A DNA stretch of 64,000 bases from Corynebacterium sp. (GCF_022712275.1 NZ_JALAGU010000032.1:34973-98972), one strand, 5' to 3'; shown: positions 24,503 to 33,080, counted from the first letter of the stretch. Notes: generated by a model from the sequence alone, not told the origin. Program-made: numbers and translations.

Positions 24503-25251
24503 TGAAACTGCATCTTGAAATCTGGCGGCAGGCGGACCGTAACGCCCAGGGACACTTCGAGTCCGTGGACGTGCCGGACGCTGTCGAGTCCATGTCCATC
24601 CTGGAGCTCCTCGACCACGTGAACTCCGGTTACGTCGAGGCAGGCAAGGAGCCCTTCGCCTTCGCGTCTGACTGCCGTGAGGGTATCTGCGGTACCTGTG
24701 GCCTCCTGGTCAACGGTCGTCCGCACGGTCCGGACCAGAACAAGCCTGCCTGCCAGCAGCGGCTGTTCAGCTACTCCGACGGTGACACCCTCAAGCTCGA
24801 ACCGATGCGCTCCGCCGCGTACCCGGTCATCAAGGACATGGTCGTCGACCGGTCCGCGCTCGACCGCGTCATGGAGAAGGGTGGCTTCGTCTCGATCGTC
24901 GCCGGTACCGCTCCGGACGCCGACCACCTCCTGGTGAACCACCACGACGCCGAGCTCGCGCTCGACCACGCCGCCTGCATCGGCTGCGGTGCCTGCGTGG
25001 CCGCCTGCCCGAACGGTGCCGCGCACCTGTTCACCGGCGCCAAGCTGGTCCACCTCACACTGTCCCCTCTGGGTCGTATGGAGCGTGGCCGTCGCGCCAA
25101 GAACATGGTCGACGAGGTCGAGGGCACCTTCGGTCCCTGCTCCCTCTACGGCGAGTGCGCCGACGTCTGTCCGGCGGGTATCCCGCTGACCGCCGTCGCC
25201 GCGATCACCAAGGAGCGCGCCCGCGCCGCCCTGCGCGGCAAGGACGACTAG
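24502..25251 (+). CDS. sdhB: Succinate dehydrogenase iron-sulfur subunit
   Basis: A 249-aa electron-transfer subunit. The N-terminal ferredoxin domain carries the 2Fe-2S Cys set in DCREGICGTCGLLVNG plus a later Cys (KPACQQR), and the C-terminal domain carries CIGCGACVAACP and CSLYGECADVCPAG for the 4Fe-4S and 3Fe-4S clusters. ATG 24502 overlaps the sdhA stop (TAATG), so translation is coupled. It is the last enzyme gene of the sdh operon. Confidence 0.96.
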   Translation: MKLHLEIWRQADRNAQGHFESVDVPDAVESMSILELLDHVNSGYVEAGKEPFAFASDCREGICGTCGLLVNGRPHGPDQNKPACQQRLFSYSDGDTLKLEPMRSAAYPVIKDMVVDRSALDRVMEKGGFVSIVAGTAPDADHLLVNHHDAELALDHAACIGCGACVAACPNGAAHLFTGAKLVHLTLSPLGRMERGRRAKNMVDEVEGTFGPCSLYGECADVCPAGIPLTAVAAITKERARAALRGKDD

Positions 25252-25367
25252 TCCTGACGGCCCGCTACGGCACAGCCACACCGTGCCCACCGCACGGCCA
25301 CACCCGTGAAGGGGGAAGGACGCCCCGGCGTCCTCCCGTTGCTTCGGTGGTGCGGCACCCGGTGATC

Positions 25368-25373
25368 TAGAAT
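25368..25373 (+). promoter_or_regulatory. Putative -10 box for the small membrane protein gene at 25406
   Basis: TAGAAT fits TANNNT and would give a leader of about 25 nt with the AGAGGAAAGA ribosome binding site. The 154-bp gap after sdhB also has a weak hairpin (GGACGCC/GGCGTCC, 25318-25333) that may partly terminate sdh transcription. Confidence 0.4.
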
Positions 25374-25405
25374 TACCGGCATCCACACCGATGAAAGAGG
25401 AAAGA

Positions 25406-25750
25406 ATGTCTGCCAACACCGCGCTGGAGACCCGGACGCCCACGAATGAGCTTGCCTACCTCGACGGATTCGTGCCGTCGACGTTCGACGCTCCCCACTC
25501 GTCGCTGCACCGCAGCGCCACCTGGATCGGCATGGGACTGATCCTCGTCTCCCTGGCCGGTTTCGGCACCTTCATCTACGGTTTCGGCGTCAACTCCGAC
25601 ACGACCTCCCCGATGGCGGACAACGGCGTCACGATCGGCGTCATCGGCCTGATCGCCGGCTTCGTCCTGCTGTTCGCCGGCTTCTTCCTCGTGCACGTCG
25701 GTCGTAAGAACTACCGCGCCTACAAGAAGGCCACCGGCCGGGTCCAGTAA
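25406..25750 (+). CDS. Small two-helix membrane protein, paralogue A (114 aa)
   Basis: Function unknown. After a 35-residue soluble N-terminus with NELAYLDGFVPSTFDAPHSS there are two membrane helices (about 42-62 and 74-98) and a basic C-terminus ending KKATGRVQ. It is a clear paralogue of the protein at 25928: both have YLDG(F/Y)VPS(T/S)(F/W)D..HSSL, WIGMG.IL.SLAGFG, and end (K/E)(A/S)TGRVQ. Its place right after sdhB suggests a link to respiratory membranes, and C. glutamicum has small membrane protein genes at the same place as I remember. ATG 25406 has AGAGGAAAG in front; ATG 25391 is an alternative. Confidence 0.75.
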   Translation: MSANTALETRTPTNELAYLDGFVPSTFDAPHSSLHRSATWIGMGLILVSLAGFGTFIYGFGVNSDTTSPMADNGVTIGVIGLIAGFVLLFAGFFLVHVGRKNYRAYKKATGRVQ

Positions 25751-25792
25751 CCCGGCACGCCCGACCCTCACCGAGGGTCCGGCACCTCCAGT

Positions 25793-25834
25793 CCGGAGGC
25801 CCACACCACCCTTTCGGGTGGTGTGGGCCTCCGG
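25793..25834. terminator. Perfect 19-bp hairpin between two paralogous genes
   Basis: CCGGAGGCCCACACCACCC (25793-25811) pairs perfectly with 25816-25834 around a TTTC tetraloop. It begins 42 nt after the stop of paralogue A. It is the strongest stem-loop in the window and should end the sdh-side transcript or limit read-through into paralogue B. Confidence 0.92.
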
Positions 25835-25927
25835 CGTCTGTGGAACCATGGAATCAGGACGCGCACACCGACGGCAACCACCGCCGACCACACCACACCG
25901 CGTCCGTTCCTGGAGAAGGAGGACGCC

Positions 25928-26284
25928 ATGTCACTCATGAAGGAGAACAAGAAGAAGCGCGTCGCTGTCGTCAACGGCGAGCCGGTGTACCTGGACGGCT
26001 ACGTCCCCAGCAGCTGGGACTCGCACCACTCGTCCCTCATGCAGGGCTGGACCTGGATCGGCATGGGCGTGATCCTCTCGTCGCTCGCCGGATTCGGGGT
26101 GGCCATCTTCGGATTCACCTCCGCCGGGTTCGGTGGTAGCCCCGAAAGCCAGCCCGACGGCAACGTCATCGGTCTGGTCGGGCTGATCGTCGGCGTGCTG
26201 ATGCTCGCCTACGGTGCATGGTCCATCCACCACGGCAGGGCCGCGTACCGCCGCTACAAGGAGTCCACCGGCCGCGTGCAGTAG
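25928..26284 (+). CDS. Small two-helix membrane protein, paralogue B (118 aa)
   Basis: Paralogue of the gene at 25406, with a more basic N-terminus (MSLMKENKKKRVAVV) in place of the Thr-rich one, the same YLDGYVPSSWDSHHSSL motif, two membrane helices (about 42-65 and 80-100), and the shared TGRVQ end. The loop between helices is Gly/Ser-rich. ATG 25928 follows GGAGAAGGAGGACGCC, an excellent ribosome binding site. Function unknown; the tandem duplication and the hairpin between the copies suggest that the two are expressed at different levels. Confidence 0.75.
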   Translation: MSLMKENKKKRVAVVNGEPVYLDGYVPSSWDSHHSSLMQGWTWIGMGVILSSLAGFGVAIFGFTSAGFGGSPESQPDGNVIGLVGLIVGVLMLAYGAWSIHHGRAAYRRYKESTGRVQ

Positions 26285-26342
26285 GTCGCCTGTGGCGCTG
26301 TGCGGGCGTCTCAGCCGTGTTCGGGGGATACTGGACAGCACA

Positions 26343-27671
26343 ATGAGCACTGCACACGACCCCCACGTCGACGCCCACGTCGACCCCACGAGTACTGTCC
26401 CCGGCCCGTCGCCCGAGACAGAGGCCGAGCGGCGCCGCGACCTGCGCCGCCACAAGAGCATCGCCACCGGTCTGCTGGTCCTCGCGACCGTGATCTACCT
26501 CTTCTGCCGCTGGTTGGAGGCCACCGGCCGCGACGCCGGCTGGACCGGTTACGTCCGGGCCGCCAGTGAGGCCGGCATGGTCGGTGCCCTGGCCGACTGG
26601 TTCGCCGTCACCGCCCTGTTCCGTCACCCGCTGGGCATCCCGGTGCCGCACACCGCGATCATCAAACAGAAGAAGGACCAGGTCGGTCACGCCCTCAGCG
26701 AGTTCGTCGGTGAGAATTTCCTCAACGCCACTCTCATCTCCCGCAAGCTCTCGGAGGCCCACATCCCTGAGCGGGCCGCGGACTGGGTGCTGGACCAGGG
26801 CGGTGCCGAGCGGACCGGTAAGGAGGTCGGACGCCTCGTCGATCTCGTCGTCAACGGCATCGACCCGGCCGAGGCGGAGCAGCTGCTGCGCACCCTGATC
26901 ATCGACAAGGCCGCTGAACCGGCCTGGGGCCCGCCGCTGGGTCGGGCCCTGGAACAGCTCATCGCGGAGGGACGCGTCGAGCCCGCGGTGGACGCCGTCG
27001 TCATCTGGTTGGACGACAAGGCGACCTCGAGCGGGGATCTCGTGGCCCGACTGGTCGATGAGCGCACCCCCTCGTGGGCGCCGCGGTTCGTCCGGGAACT
27101 CGTCGGCGACAAGGTGCAGAAGGAACTCATCGCCTTCACCGGGGACGTCCGCTCCGACTCCGACCATGAGGCGCGTCACGCCATCCGACGTTTCCTCCAC
27201 CAGCTCGCGCAGGACCTCCAGCACGACGGGGCGATGATCACCCGCGTGGAGGGGCTGAAGGCGGACATCCTCGCCTCGGTGCCGGTCCAGAGCCTGCCGG
27301 CGTCCGTGTGGGAGAACGTACGTGCCACGCTCACGGACATGGCGCGTGACCCGGACTCCCTGCTGCGCCGCAGGATCGTCGACTGGGTCACCGGGTTCGC
27401 CACCCGTGTCCGCGAGGAACCGGAACTGCGGACTGACCTGGAACGGCGCATCGTCGGCGCGGCGTCCTACCTGGCGGACAACTACGCCGGGGAGGTCACC
27501 GGCATCATCGGCGAGACCGTCGAGCGGTGGGACGCCGACGAGGCCAGCGACCGGATCGAGCTGATGGTCGGCAAGGACCTGCAGTTCATCCGCGTCAACG
27601 GCACCGTCGTCGGCTCGCTCGCCGGCCTGCTGATCTACACGCTCTCGGAACTCGCCTTCGGCCTGTTCTGA
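26343..27671 (+). CDS. DUF445 family membrane protein
   Basis: A 442-aa protein with the DUF445 signature: N-terminal membrane helix (about 38-56), then the conserved GMVGALADWFAVTALFRHPL near residue 78 and IPHTAIIKQKKDQVG, a long soluble alpha-helical body, and a C-terminal helix (VGSLAGLLIYTLSELAFGL). Family function is unknown; members are cytoplasmic-membrane proteins widespread in bacteria. ATG 26343 is taken; the His/Asp-rich N-terminus (DPHVDAHVDP) comes from a short DNA duplication. Confidence 0.85.
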   Translation: MSTAHDPHVDAHVDPTSTVPGPSPETEAERRRDLRRHKSIATGLLVLATVIYLFCRWLEATGRDAGWTGYVRAASEAGMVGALADWFAVTALFRHPLGIPVPHTAIIKQKKDQVGHALSEFVGENFLNATLISRKLSEAHIPERAADWVLDQGGAERTGKEVGRLVDLVVNGIDPAEAEQLLRTLIIDKAAEPAWGPPLGRALEQLIAEGRVEPAVDAVVIWLDDKATSSGDLVARLVDERTPSWAPRFVRELVGDKVQKELIAFTGDVRSDSDHEARHAIRRFLHQLAQDLQHDGAMITRVEGLKADILASVPVQSLPASVWENVRATLTDMARDPDSLLRRRIVDWVTGFATRVREEPELRTDLERRIVGAASYLADNYAGEVTGIIGETVERWDADEASDRIELMVGKDLQFIRVNGTVVGSLAGLLIYTLSELAFGLF

Positions 27672-27704
27672 GCAGGCGCGCGCACCACGGTAGGCTGGAT
27701 CACC

Positions 27705-28010
27705 ATGAGTAACCCGGTGGCCTACGGATTCGACGCCCTCGCCTATCTTCTGCTGTTCATCCAGCTCGTGATCGTCATTCTGGCGGTCGTGGGTGCGATC
27801 CAGACCGCGATGACCCGGGAGGACGCCTTCTACGTCATCGACCGGAAGAAGATGAACTGGATCGGCGCACTCGCCGGGTCGGCGGCGGCGATCCTGCTGC
27901 TCGCCCCGCTGGGTGTCGGCTTCGTGTGGATCATCGGTGCGGTCGTCGTCGGTGTGTACTGGCAGGACGTCCGCCCGGCCATCCGTGAGGTCCTGGGAAA
28001 CGCCCAGTGA
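27705..28010 (+). CDS. DUF2516 family membrane protein
   Basis: A 101-aa protein with two to three hydrophobic segments (about 12-34, 52-70, 72-86) and a central REDAFYVIDRKKMNW motif that I associate with DUF2516 of actinobacteria. A TAGGCT box at 27691-27696 lies 8 nt before the ATG, so it is probably leaderless. Its TGA overlaps the GTG of deoC by 4 nt, so deoC is translationally coupled to it. Function unknown. Confidence 0.8.
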   Translation: MSNPVAYGFDALAYLLLFIQLVIVILAVVGAIQTAMTREDAFYVIDRKKMNWIGALAGSAAAILLLAPLGVGFVWIIGAVVVGVYWQDVRPAIREVLGNAQ

Positions 28011-28690
28011 CCGGGGCAGCCACCGGACCGGTGCCGTCGCGTGCGCAGGTCGCCGCGATCATGGACGCCACCCTGCTCAAGCCTGAGGCATCCCATGCGG
28101 ATGTGGGTGCCCTGGTGGCGGACGCCGCCCGGTTGGGCTGCGGTGCGGTATGTGTCTCCCCGTCGATGCTGCCGGTGCGTGACGTGCCGGAGTCTCTCCG
28201 GGTCGCCACGGTCGTCGGCTTTCCCTCGGGCAAGCACCACCCGCTGATCAAGGCGAGCGAGGCGCGGCTGGCGGTGTCCAACGGGGCCCACGAGATCGAC
28301 ATGGTCATCGACTTCGCCAATGCCCTCGCCAGGGACGCCAATGCCCTGATCAGTGAGATTGTCACGGTGCGTGAGGCAGTGCCCGCGCCGGTGGTGCTGA
28401 AGGTCATCCTCGAATCCGCGCTGCTCGATGACGAGCAGCTGCGCACCGCCTGCCGGGCTGCGGCGACGGCCGGGGCGGACTACGTGAAGACCTCCACCGG
28501 GTTCCACCCGGCCGGCGGGGCTTCGGTGGACGCCGTGCGCATCATGGCCGACGAGGTCGGTGGACGCCTGGGGGTCAAGGCGTCCGGGGGCATCCGCGAC
28601 TGGGACACCGCCGTCGCGATGATCCGGGCGGGGGCGACCCGGCTCGGTGTCTCCTCCGCGGCGGCGATTCTCGCCGGCGCGCCGGCCTGA
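28007..28690 (+). CDS. deoC: Deoxyribose-phosphate aldolase
   Basis: A 227-aa class I aldolase that cleaves 2-deoxyribose 5-phosphate to glyceraldehyde 3-phosphate and acetaldehyde. Signature stretches are MDATLLKPEASHADV, the EIDMVIDF loop, VVLKVILESALL with its Lys, DYVKTSTGFHPAGGA with the Schiff-base Lys, and GVKASGGIRDW. Length is typical. It starts with GTG overlapping the upstream DUF2516 stop and ends 28 bp from the convergent DUF2993 gene. Confidence 0.94.
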   Translation: MTGAATGPVPSRAQVAAIMDATLLKPEASHADVGALVADAARLGCGAVCVSPSMLPVRDVPESLRVATVVGFPSGKHHPLIKASEARLAVSNGAHEIDMVIDFANALARDANALISEIVTVREAVPAPVVLKVILESALLDDEQLRTACRAAATAGADYVKTSTGFHPAGGASVDAVRIMADEVGGRLGVKASGGIRDWDTAVAMIRAGATRLGVSSAAAILAGAPA

Positions 28691-28718
28691 CTGGGCGGCG
28701 CGACCGTCCGGCCTGAGA

Positions 28719-29675
28719 TCAGGCGGCGGACAGTGTGGTGTCCGTGGTGGCGTCCACCTCGGAGGCGAGGTCGTCGACCTTCATGTCGGTGCCGTGCAGA
28801 CGGACCTTGAGGCCGTCCTCGGTGACCGAGGCATCGGTGATCTCCAGGTTGTCGGTCTCCTCCACGGTCCGGGTCAGCGAGTCCGAGAGATTGCCGACCA
28901 GGGAATCCGGCATGCTCATCCCGAGGATCTTCATGTCCGCGACCTCGAAGGACATGCCTCCGTCTGCGACGGTCGGTGTCATCGACAGGGTCGCGAGGCC
29001 GCTGCTGATCTCGATGTCGAGGGTGCCGGTCTCCTCGTTCGTGGTGACGCCGGTGATCTGGATCAGTCCGGACAGGAGGTCACCGGTGCCGTCGTCGGCG
29101 GCCTGGTCGCCACCTTCCTCGGCCATGGACTTCTGGAGGACCGCGAGCAGGTAGTCCTGGGGGAGGACCGTATCGAGCGTGAGGTCGCCGATCACCGGGT
29201 CGTCGCCGGTGATCTCCATGTCCTCGGCGGTGAGGGTGGCTGCCGGCTGACCGGTGACGACCGGCTTGGAGCGGTCCGTGTCCTCGTAGCTGATGTCGAG
29301 GCTCGAGGGCAGGTCGACAGTCATCTTCGGGACCTTGCCCTGGATCAGGCCGAGAAGCATCGGCGAGGCACCGAAGCTGACGTCCGGGTCGCCGGAGAGT
29401 TCGATGCCCTGCTCCGCCGAGGAGTCGCGCAGTTCGTCGGCGACCTGACCCTTGAGGTAGAAGCGCAGGCCGAACTCCGCGGCGGCGAGGAGCAGCAGGA
29501 TCACGACGATCACGGTGACGAGGATCTTGACGCCTTTGTTGCCGCGGGACTTTCCGCCGTTCCCGCGTCCGCCAGTGGTGCCGGCACCGCCGGATGCGTC
29601 GGTGCCGGGGTAGCTGGTGGGAGCGTCGGCGGGACGGCCCCAGTTGTCGGAGGATGCGTTGGATGCGTGAGTCAC
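28719..29675 (-). CDS. DUF2993 (LmeA-like) anchored protein
   Basis: A 318-aa protein with a disordered Gly/Ser-rich N-terminus, one membrane helix (GVKILVTVIVVILLLLAAAEFGL, near residues 48-70) and a large extracytoplasmic domain. The DADPDVSFG-like start (SGDPDVSFGASPMLLGLI) and the paired beta pattern match DUF2993, the family of mycobacterial LmeA, a lipid-binding protein that affects lipomannan elongation and envelope stability. GTG 29675 is chosen because a CACACT box lies 7 nt upstream, suggesting a leaderless start; a longer frame to 29804 exists. A role in lipoglycan assembly is inference. Confidence 0.75.
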   Translation of the reverse strand: MTHASNASSDNWGRPADAPTSYPGTDASGGAGTTGGRGNGGKSRGNKGVKILVTVIVVILLLLAAAEFGLRFYLKGQVADELRDSSAEQGIELSGDPDVSFGASPMLLGLIQGKVPKMTVDLPSSLDISYEDTDRSKPVVTGQPAATLTAEDMEITGDDPVIGDLTLDTVLPQDYLLAVLQKSMAEEGGDQAADDGTGDLLSGLIQITGVTTNEETGTLDIEISSGLATLSMTPTVADGGMSFEVADMKILGMSMPDSLVGNLSDSLTRTVEETDNLEITDASVTEDGLKVRLHGTDMKVDDLASEVDATTDTTLSAA

Positions 29676-29810
29676 AGCGTCCAGTGTGGCCCATGGGGTG
29701 AATCGGGTGCCAGTGGGGTGGTGGGTGAGGGCATTGATTGCCGGGGAATCGGTGATCCCCTGCCAGCGAACGGACAGGTGCGCCGGTGGCCGCGGCCCGT
29801 GCATTGAAAA

Positions 29811-29849
29811 ACCCGCCGCCTCTGCTCCGGGGGAGCAGAGGCGACGGGT
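29811..29849 (-). terminator. Terminator of the DUF2505 gene
   Basis: An 18-bp stem with one mismatch is formed by 29811-29828 and 29832-29849 around GGG. On the reverse strand it is followed by TTTTT. It lies 74 nt after the stop of the gene at 29923. Confidence 0.88.
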
Positions 29850-29922
29850 CGGGCGTGGCAGGGGGAGCCGGTCACGTGAGGATGACCGGGGTCGAACGGG
29901 CCAGACGGATCAGGCAGGCGAA

Positions 29923-30423
29923 CTAGGCGTTCTCGGAGATCCACTTCTCGACGAGGGCGGCCTCGTTGACGAGGATGTCCTTGACGGCGTCGGCGACCTT
30001 GGGCTCGATGACCGCACCGATCATCGGGATCGTCACGTCGACGTCGGCCTCGGCTTCGAGGGTGGTGACACCGTTCTCCTCGAAGAGGGTCAGCTCGGCG
30101 GTGAACTTCACCGGTGCGCCCTTGATCTCGGCTGACATCTCGCCGTTGGAGACACCGTCGTTCAGCGGCTCGAAGGAGACGACGCGCTTGAGCTTGAGGC
30201 TCTGGGAGACCATGGAGCGCACGGCCTCGGGCAGTGCGTCGGTCGCCAGGACCTCGAAGAGGGTGACGTCGACGCCGTCGTCAGCGGAGAAGGAGTTGAC
30301 CTCGCCCGGTTCGTCCGAGAGGTGCTGGGCGTCGTACTCCCAGTATGCGCGATCACTGAGGGCTGCGAACACCTTCTCGACCGGTGCGTTGACCGTGGCC
30401 GAGGTTTCGATGTGAGTAGTCAT
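29923..30423 (-). CDS. DUF2505 family (SRPBCC/START-like) protein
   Basis: A 166-aa soluble protein of the DUF2505 family, a START-like fold. It begins TTHIETSATVNAPVEKVFAALSD, typical of polyketide cyclase/SRPBCC proteins, and ends with VADAVKDILVNEAALVEKWI, an amphipathic helix that closes the hydrophobic pocket. It presumably binds a hydrophobic ligand; none is known. The ATG at 30423 is only 23 bp from the divergent murB start, and a TAGTCT box 6 nt upstream suggests leaderless translation. Confidence 0.82.
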   Translation of the reverse strand: MTTHIETSATVNAPVEKVFAALSDRAYWEYDAQHLSDEPGEVNSFSADDGVDVTLFEVLATDALPEAVRSMVSQSLKLKRVVSFEPLNDGVSNGEMSAEIKGAPVKFTAELTLFEENGVTTLEAEADVDVTIPMIGAVIEPKVADAVKDILVNEAALVEKWISENA

Positions 30424-30429
30424 GCGAAC

Positions 30430-30439
30430 AGACTACGGT
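30430..30439. promoter_or_regulatory. Overlapping divergent -10 boxes (DUF2505 and murB)
   Basis: On the forward strand TACGGT (30434-30439) lies 7 nt before the murB GTG. On the reverse strand TAGTCT (complement of 30430-30435) lies 6 nt before the DUF2505 ATG. The two boxes share bases 30434-30435, so the promoters should be mutually exclusive. Confidence 0.65.
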
Positions 30440-30446
30440 AAACGGC

Positions 30447-31631
30447 GTGAGTTCTGTTGACCCCCTCCCTCGTCCCGTGTCCGATGCCCTTCTCGCATCG
30501 CTGTCCGCCACCCCCGGTGTGCGCTCGACAGACGCCACCTTCGCCGACCTGACCACCCTGCGTGTGGGCGGCCGACCGGCGGCGACCGTGGAGTGCGCCA
30601 CGCCCGACGCCCTGGCGTCCACGGTCCGCTCCCTCGATGAGGCCGGCGTCCCCCTCCTGGTCGTCGGGGGTGGTTCCAACCTGGTGGTCGGCGATGACGT
30701 CGGAGACCTGGTCGCGGTCGTCGCCGTCACCGACGAACAGCCCACCGTGGTCGGGGAGGACGCCACCTCCGTCGTCGTCCGCGCGTCCGCCGGCACCGTC
30801 TGGGATGACCTGGTGGCCTGGTCGGTGCAGCACACCTACGGCGGCCTGGAGTGTCTCTCCGGCATCCCGGGGACGGTCGGGGCGTCCCCGGTGCAGAACA
30901 TCGGCGCCTACGGGGCGGAGGTCTCGGGTCTGCTGCACCGCGTCCAGCTGCTCGACCGCACCAGCGGCGAGCTCACCTGGGTCACCCCGGACGCCCTCGA
31001 CCTGTCCTACCGCTACTCGAACCTCAAGTTCACCGCCCGCGGCGTGGTCACCGCCGTCGAGTTCCGGCTCACAACCGACGGCCTCTCGGTGCCGCTGCGC
31101 TTCGGGGAGCTGGCCCGACGTCTCGGCGTCACCGAGGGCGAGGACCACCCGCGGCGTCCCGTCGCCGGGGTGCGTGAGGCGGTGCTTACCCTGCGCGCGG
31201 GCAAGGGCATGGTCCTCGACGACGCCGATCACGACACCTGGTCCGCCGGCTCCTTCTTCACCAACCCCGTCGTCACCGGGGAGGACGCCAGGGACGCCGT
31301 CACCGCCAGGGTCGCCGACCACTGCGGGGCCGCGGAGGTGGAGGGCATGCCGAGCTACCCGGCCGGCACCGACGCCGACGGTCGCCCGCAGTTCAAGTTC
31401 TCCGCCGCCTGGCTCATCGAGCGCGCCGGGTTCCCCAAGGGCTGGAAGATCCGGGAGGACGCGCCGGCCGGCCTCTCGACGAAGCACACCCTGGCGCTGA
31501 CGAACCGGGGGTCGGCGTCCTCGGCGGACATCGTCGAACTCGCCACCGCGGTGCGCGACGGGGTGCGCGACGTCTTCGGGGTGACGCTGGTCCCGGAGCC
31601 GGTGTGGATAGGTGTGACCCTGCAGGCGTGA
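30447..31631 (+). CDS. murB: UDP-N-acetylenolpyruvoylglucosamine reductase
   Basis: A 394-aa FAD enzyme that reduces UDP-GlcNAc-enolpyruvate to UDP-MurNAc in peptidoglycan synthesis. It shows TTLRVGGRPAATVECA, the FAD loop VVGGGSNLVVGDD, GIPGTVGASPVQNIGAYG, the catalytic Ser region SAGSFFTNPV and the late AAWLIERAGFPKG. It is at the long end for the family. GTG 30447 is probably leaderless. The last codons include a duplicated 14-bp unit, so that the stop sits inside the second copy. Confidence 0.95.
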   Translation: MSSVDPLPRPVSDALLASLSATPGVRSTDATFADLTTLRVGGRPAATVECATPDALASTVRSLDEAGVPLLVVGGGSNLVVGDDVGDLVAVVAVTDEQPTVVGEDATSVVVRASAGTVWDDLVAWSVQHTYGGLECLSGIPGTVGASPVQNIGAYGAEVSGLLHRVQLLDRTSGELTWVTPDALDLSYRYSNLKFTARGVVTAVEFRLTTDGLSVPLRFGELARRLGVTEGEDHPRRPVAGVREAVLTLRAGKGMVLDDADHDTWSAGSFFTNPVVTGEDARDAVTARVADHCGAAEVEGMPSYPAGTDADGRPQFKFSAAWLIERAGFPKGWKIREDAPAGLSTKHTLALTNRGSASSADIVELATAVRDGVRDVFGVTLVPEPVWIGVTLQA

Positions 31632-31641
31632 CCCTGCAGGA
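31614..31641 (+). repeat. 14-bp tandem duplication across the murB stop codon
   Basis: GTGACCCTGCAGGC (31614-31627) is followed directly by GTGACCCTGCAGGA (31628-31641). The murB TGA (31629-31631) lies in the second unit, so the duplication created or moved the stop. Confidence 0.85.
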
Positions 31642-31659
31642 CTGACTACTATTCGGTGC

Positions 31660-32985
31660 ATGCGCGTCGCGATGATTTCCATGCACACCTCCCCGCTGGA
31701 GCAGCCGGGTATCGGGGATGCCGGGGGGATGAACGTCTACGTCCGGAACGTCGCCTCGCACCTGGCGTCCCACGGGGTGGAGGTGGACGTGTTCACCCGC
31801 GCCACCCGCGCCTCGCAGGGGGAGGTCGTGGAGGTGGAGCCGGGGTTCCGCGTCATCAACTGTGTCGCCGGGCCGTTCGAGGGGCTGGCGAAGGAATCAC
31901 TGCCGACGCAGCTCACCGCCTTCACCGGCTCGGTCATCGCCTTCGTGCGTACCGAGGCCGCCCGCCGCTCCGATGTGCCGGAGACCGCCTGCACCCGCAC
32001 CGGCGCCGGGGTCTACGACATCATCCACACCCACTACTGGCTGTCCGGGCAGGTCGGCTGGCTGCTGCGTGACCTGTGGGGTGTGCCGCTCGTCCATACC
32101 GCGCACACCTGGGCGGCGGTGAAGAACCTGGGCCTGGCCGACGGCGACACCCCGGAGCCGGAGTCCCGACGGATCTGTGAGCAGCAGATCGTCGACAACG
32201 CCGACCGGATCATCGTGAACACCGAGGAGGAGTCTGCCGCGATCATCGCCGCCTATGACGCCGACCCGGAGCGACTGGCCATCATCGCACCCGGTGTAGA
32301 CATCGAGCGGTTCACCCCGGGCTCGGACCGGGCGACCGAGCGGGCGCGCCGTGAACTCGGCATCCCGCTGCGTGCGAAGGTCATCGCCTTCATCGGACGC
32401 CTGCAGATGCTCAAGGGCCCGCACATCCTGCTGCGTGCTGCCGCTGAGCTGATCCGGCGTCATCCCGGCCAGAACATCCGCGTGGTGATCTGCGGTGGGC
32501 CCTCGGGCACCGGGTTGGAGCGTCCTGATGAGCTGCACGATCTCGCGGCGGAGCTGGGTGTGACCGGATACGTGAGGTTCCTGGCGCCGCGTCCGCCGGA
32601 GGAGCTGGTGACCGTCTACCAGGCCGCGGACATCATCGCGGTGCCGAGCTACAACGAGTCCTTCGGGCTGGTGGCGCTGGAGGCGCAGGCCTCGGGCACC
32701 CCGGTCGTGGCGGCCCGGGTCGGTGGGTTGCCACTGACGGTCACCGAGGGTGAGTCCGGACTGCTCGTCGACGGCCATGACCCGTCGGTGTGGGCTGAGG
32801 CCCTGGAGACACTGGTCATCGACGATGACGCGCGGATCGCCATGGGCGCTGCGGCGCCCGGGCATGCGGCGGTCTACTCGTGGGACGCCACCGTCGAGCG
32901 CATGAAGGGTGTCTACGACCGTGCGCTGGGCGACGGTGCGGCGGAATCATGGGACCGGGTGCCGCACGGGGTGCCGCTGCACTGA
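31660..32985 (+). CDS. mshA: D-inositol-3-phosphate glycosyltransferase (mycothiol synthesis)
   Basis: A 441-aa GT4 glycosyltransferase that joins GlcNAc from UDP-GlcNAc to inositol 3-phosphate, the first step of mycothiol synthesis. It begins RVAMISMHTSPLEQPG with the usual GDAGGMNVYVRN loop, then HTHYWLSGQVG, GVDIERFTPGS, and the donor-binding motif YNESFGLVALEAQASGTPVV. Length is typical. A TACTAT box lies 7 nt before the ATG, a leaderless start. It is 28 bp downstream of murB. Confidence 0.95.
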   Translation: MRVAMISMHTSPLEQPGIGDAGGMNVYVRNVASHLASHGVEVDVFTRATRASQGEVVEVEPGFRVINCVAGPFEGLAKESLPTQLTAFTGSVIAFVRTEAARRSDVPETACTRTGAGVYDIIHTHYWLSGQVGWLLRDLWGVPLVHTAHTWAAVKNLGLADGDTPEPESRRICEQQIVDNADRIIVNTEEESAAIIAAYDADPERLAIIAPGVDIERFTPGSDRATERARRELGIPLRAKVIAFIGRLQMLKGPHILLRAAAELIRRHPGQNIRVVICGGPSGTGLERPDELHDLAAELGVTGYVRFLAPRPPEELVTVYQAADIIAVPSYNESFGLVALEAQASGTPVVAARVGGLPLTVTEGESGLLVDGHDPSVWAEALETLVIDDDARIAMGAAAPGHAAVYSWDATVERMKGVYDRALGDGAAESWDRVPHGVPLH

Positions 32986-33013
32986 GGTACATCCGGACCC
33001 GGACGGCCGGGGC

Positions 33014-33054
33014 CGGCGTCCTTAATGCGGCGTCCTTAATCCGGCGTCCTGATC
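33014..33054. repeat. 14-bp tandem repeat downstream of mshA
   Basis: The units CGGCGTCCTTAATG, CGGCGTCCTTAATC and a partly diverged third copy CGGCGTCCTGATC follow each other just after the mshA stop and just before the -10 box of the next gene (33068). Confidence 0.8.
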
Positions 33055-33080
33055 CGACACCCGGGGGTAAGTTCGGAACC

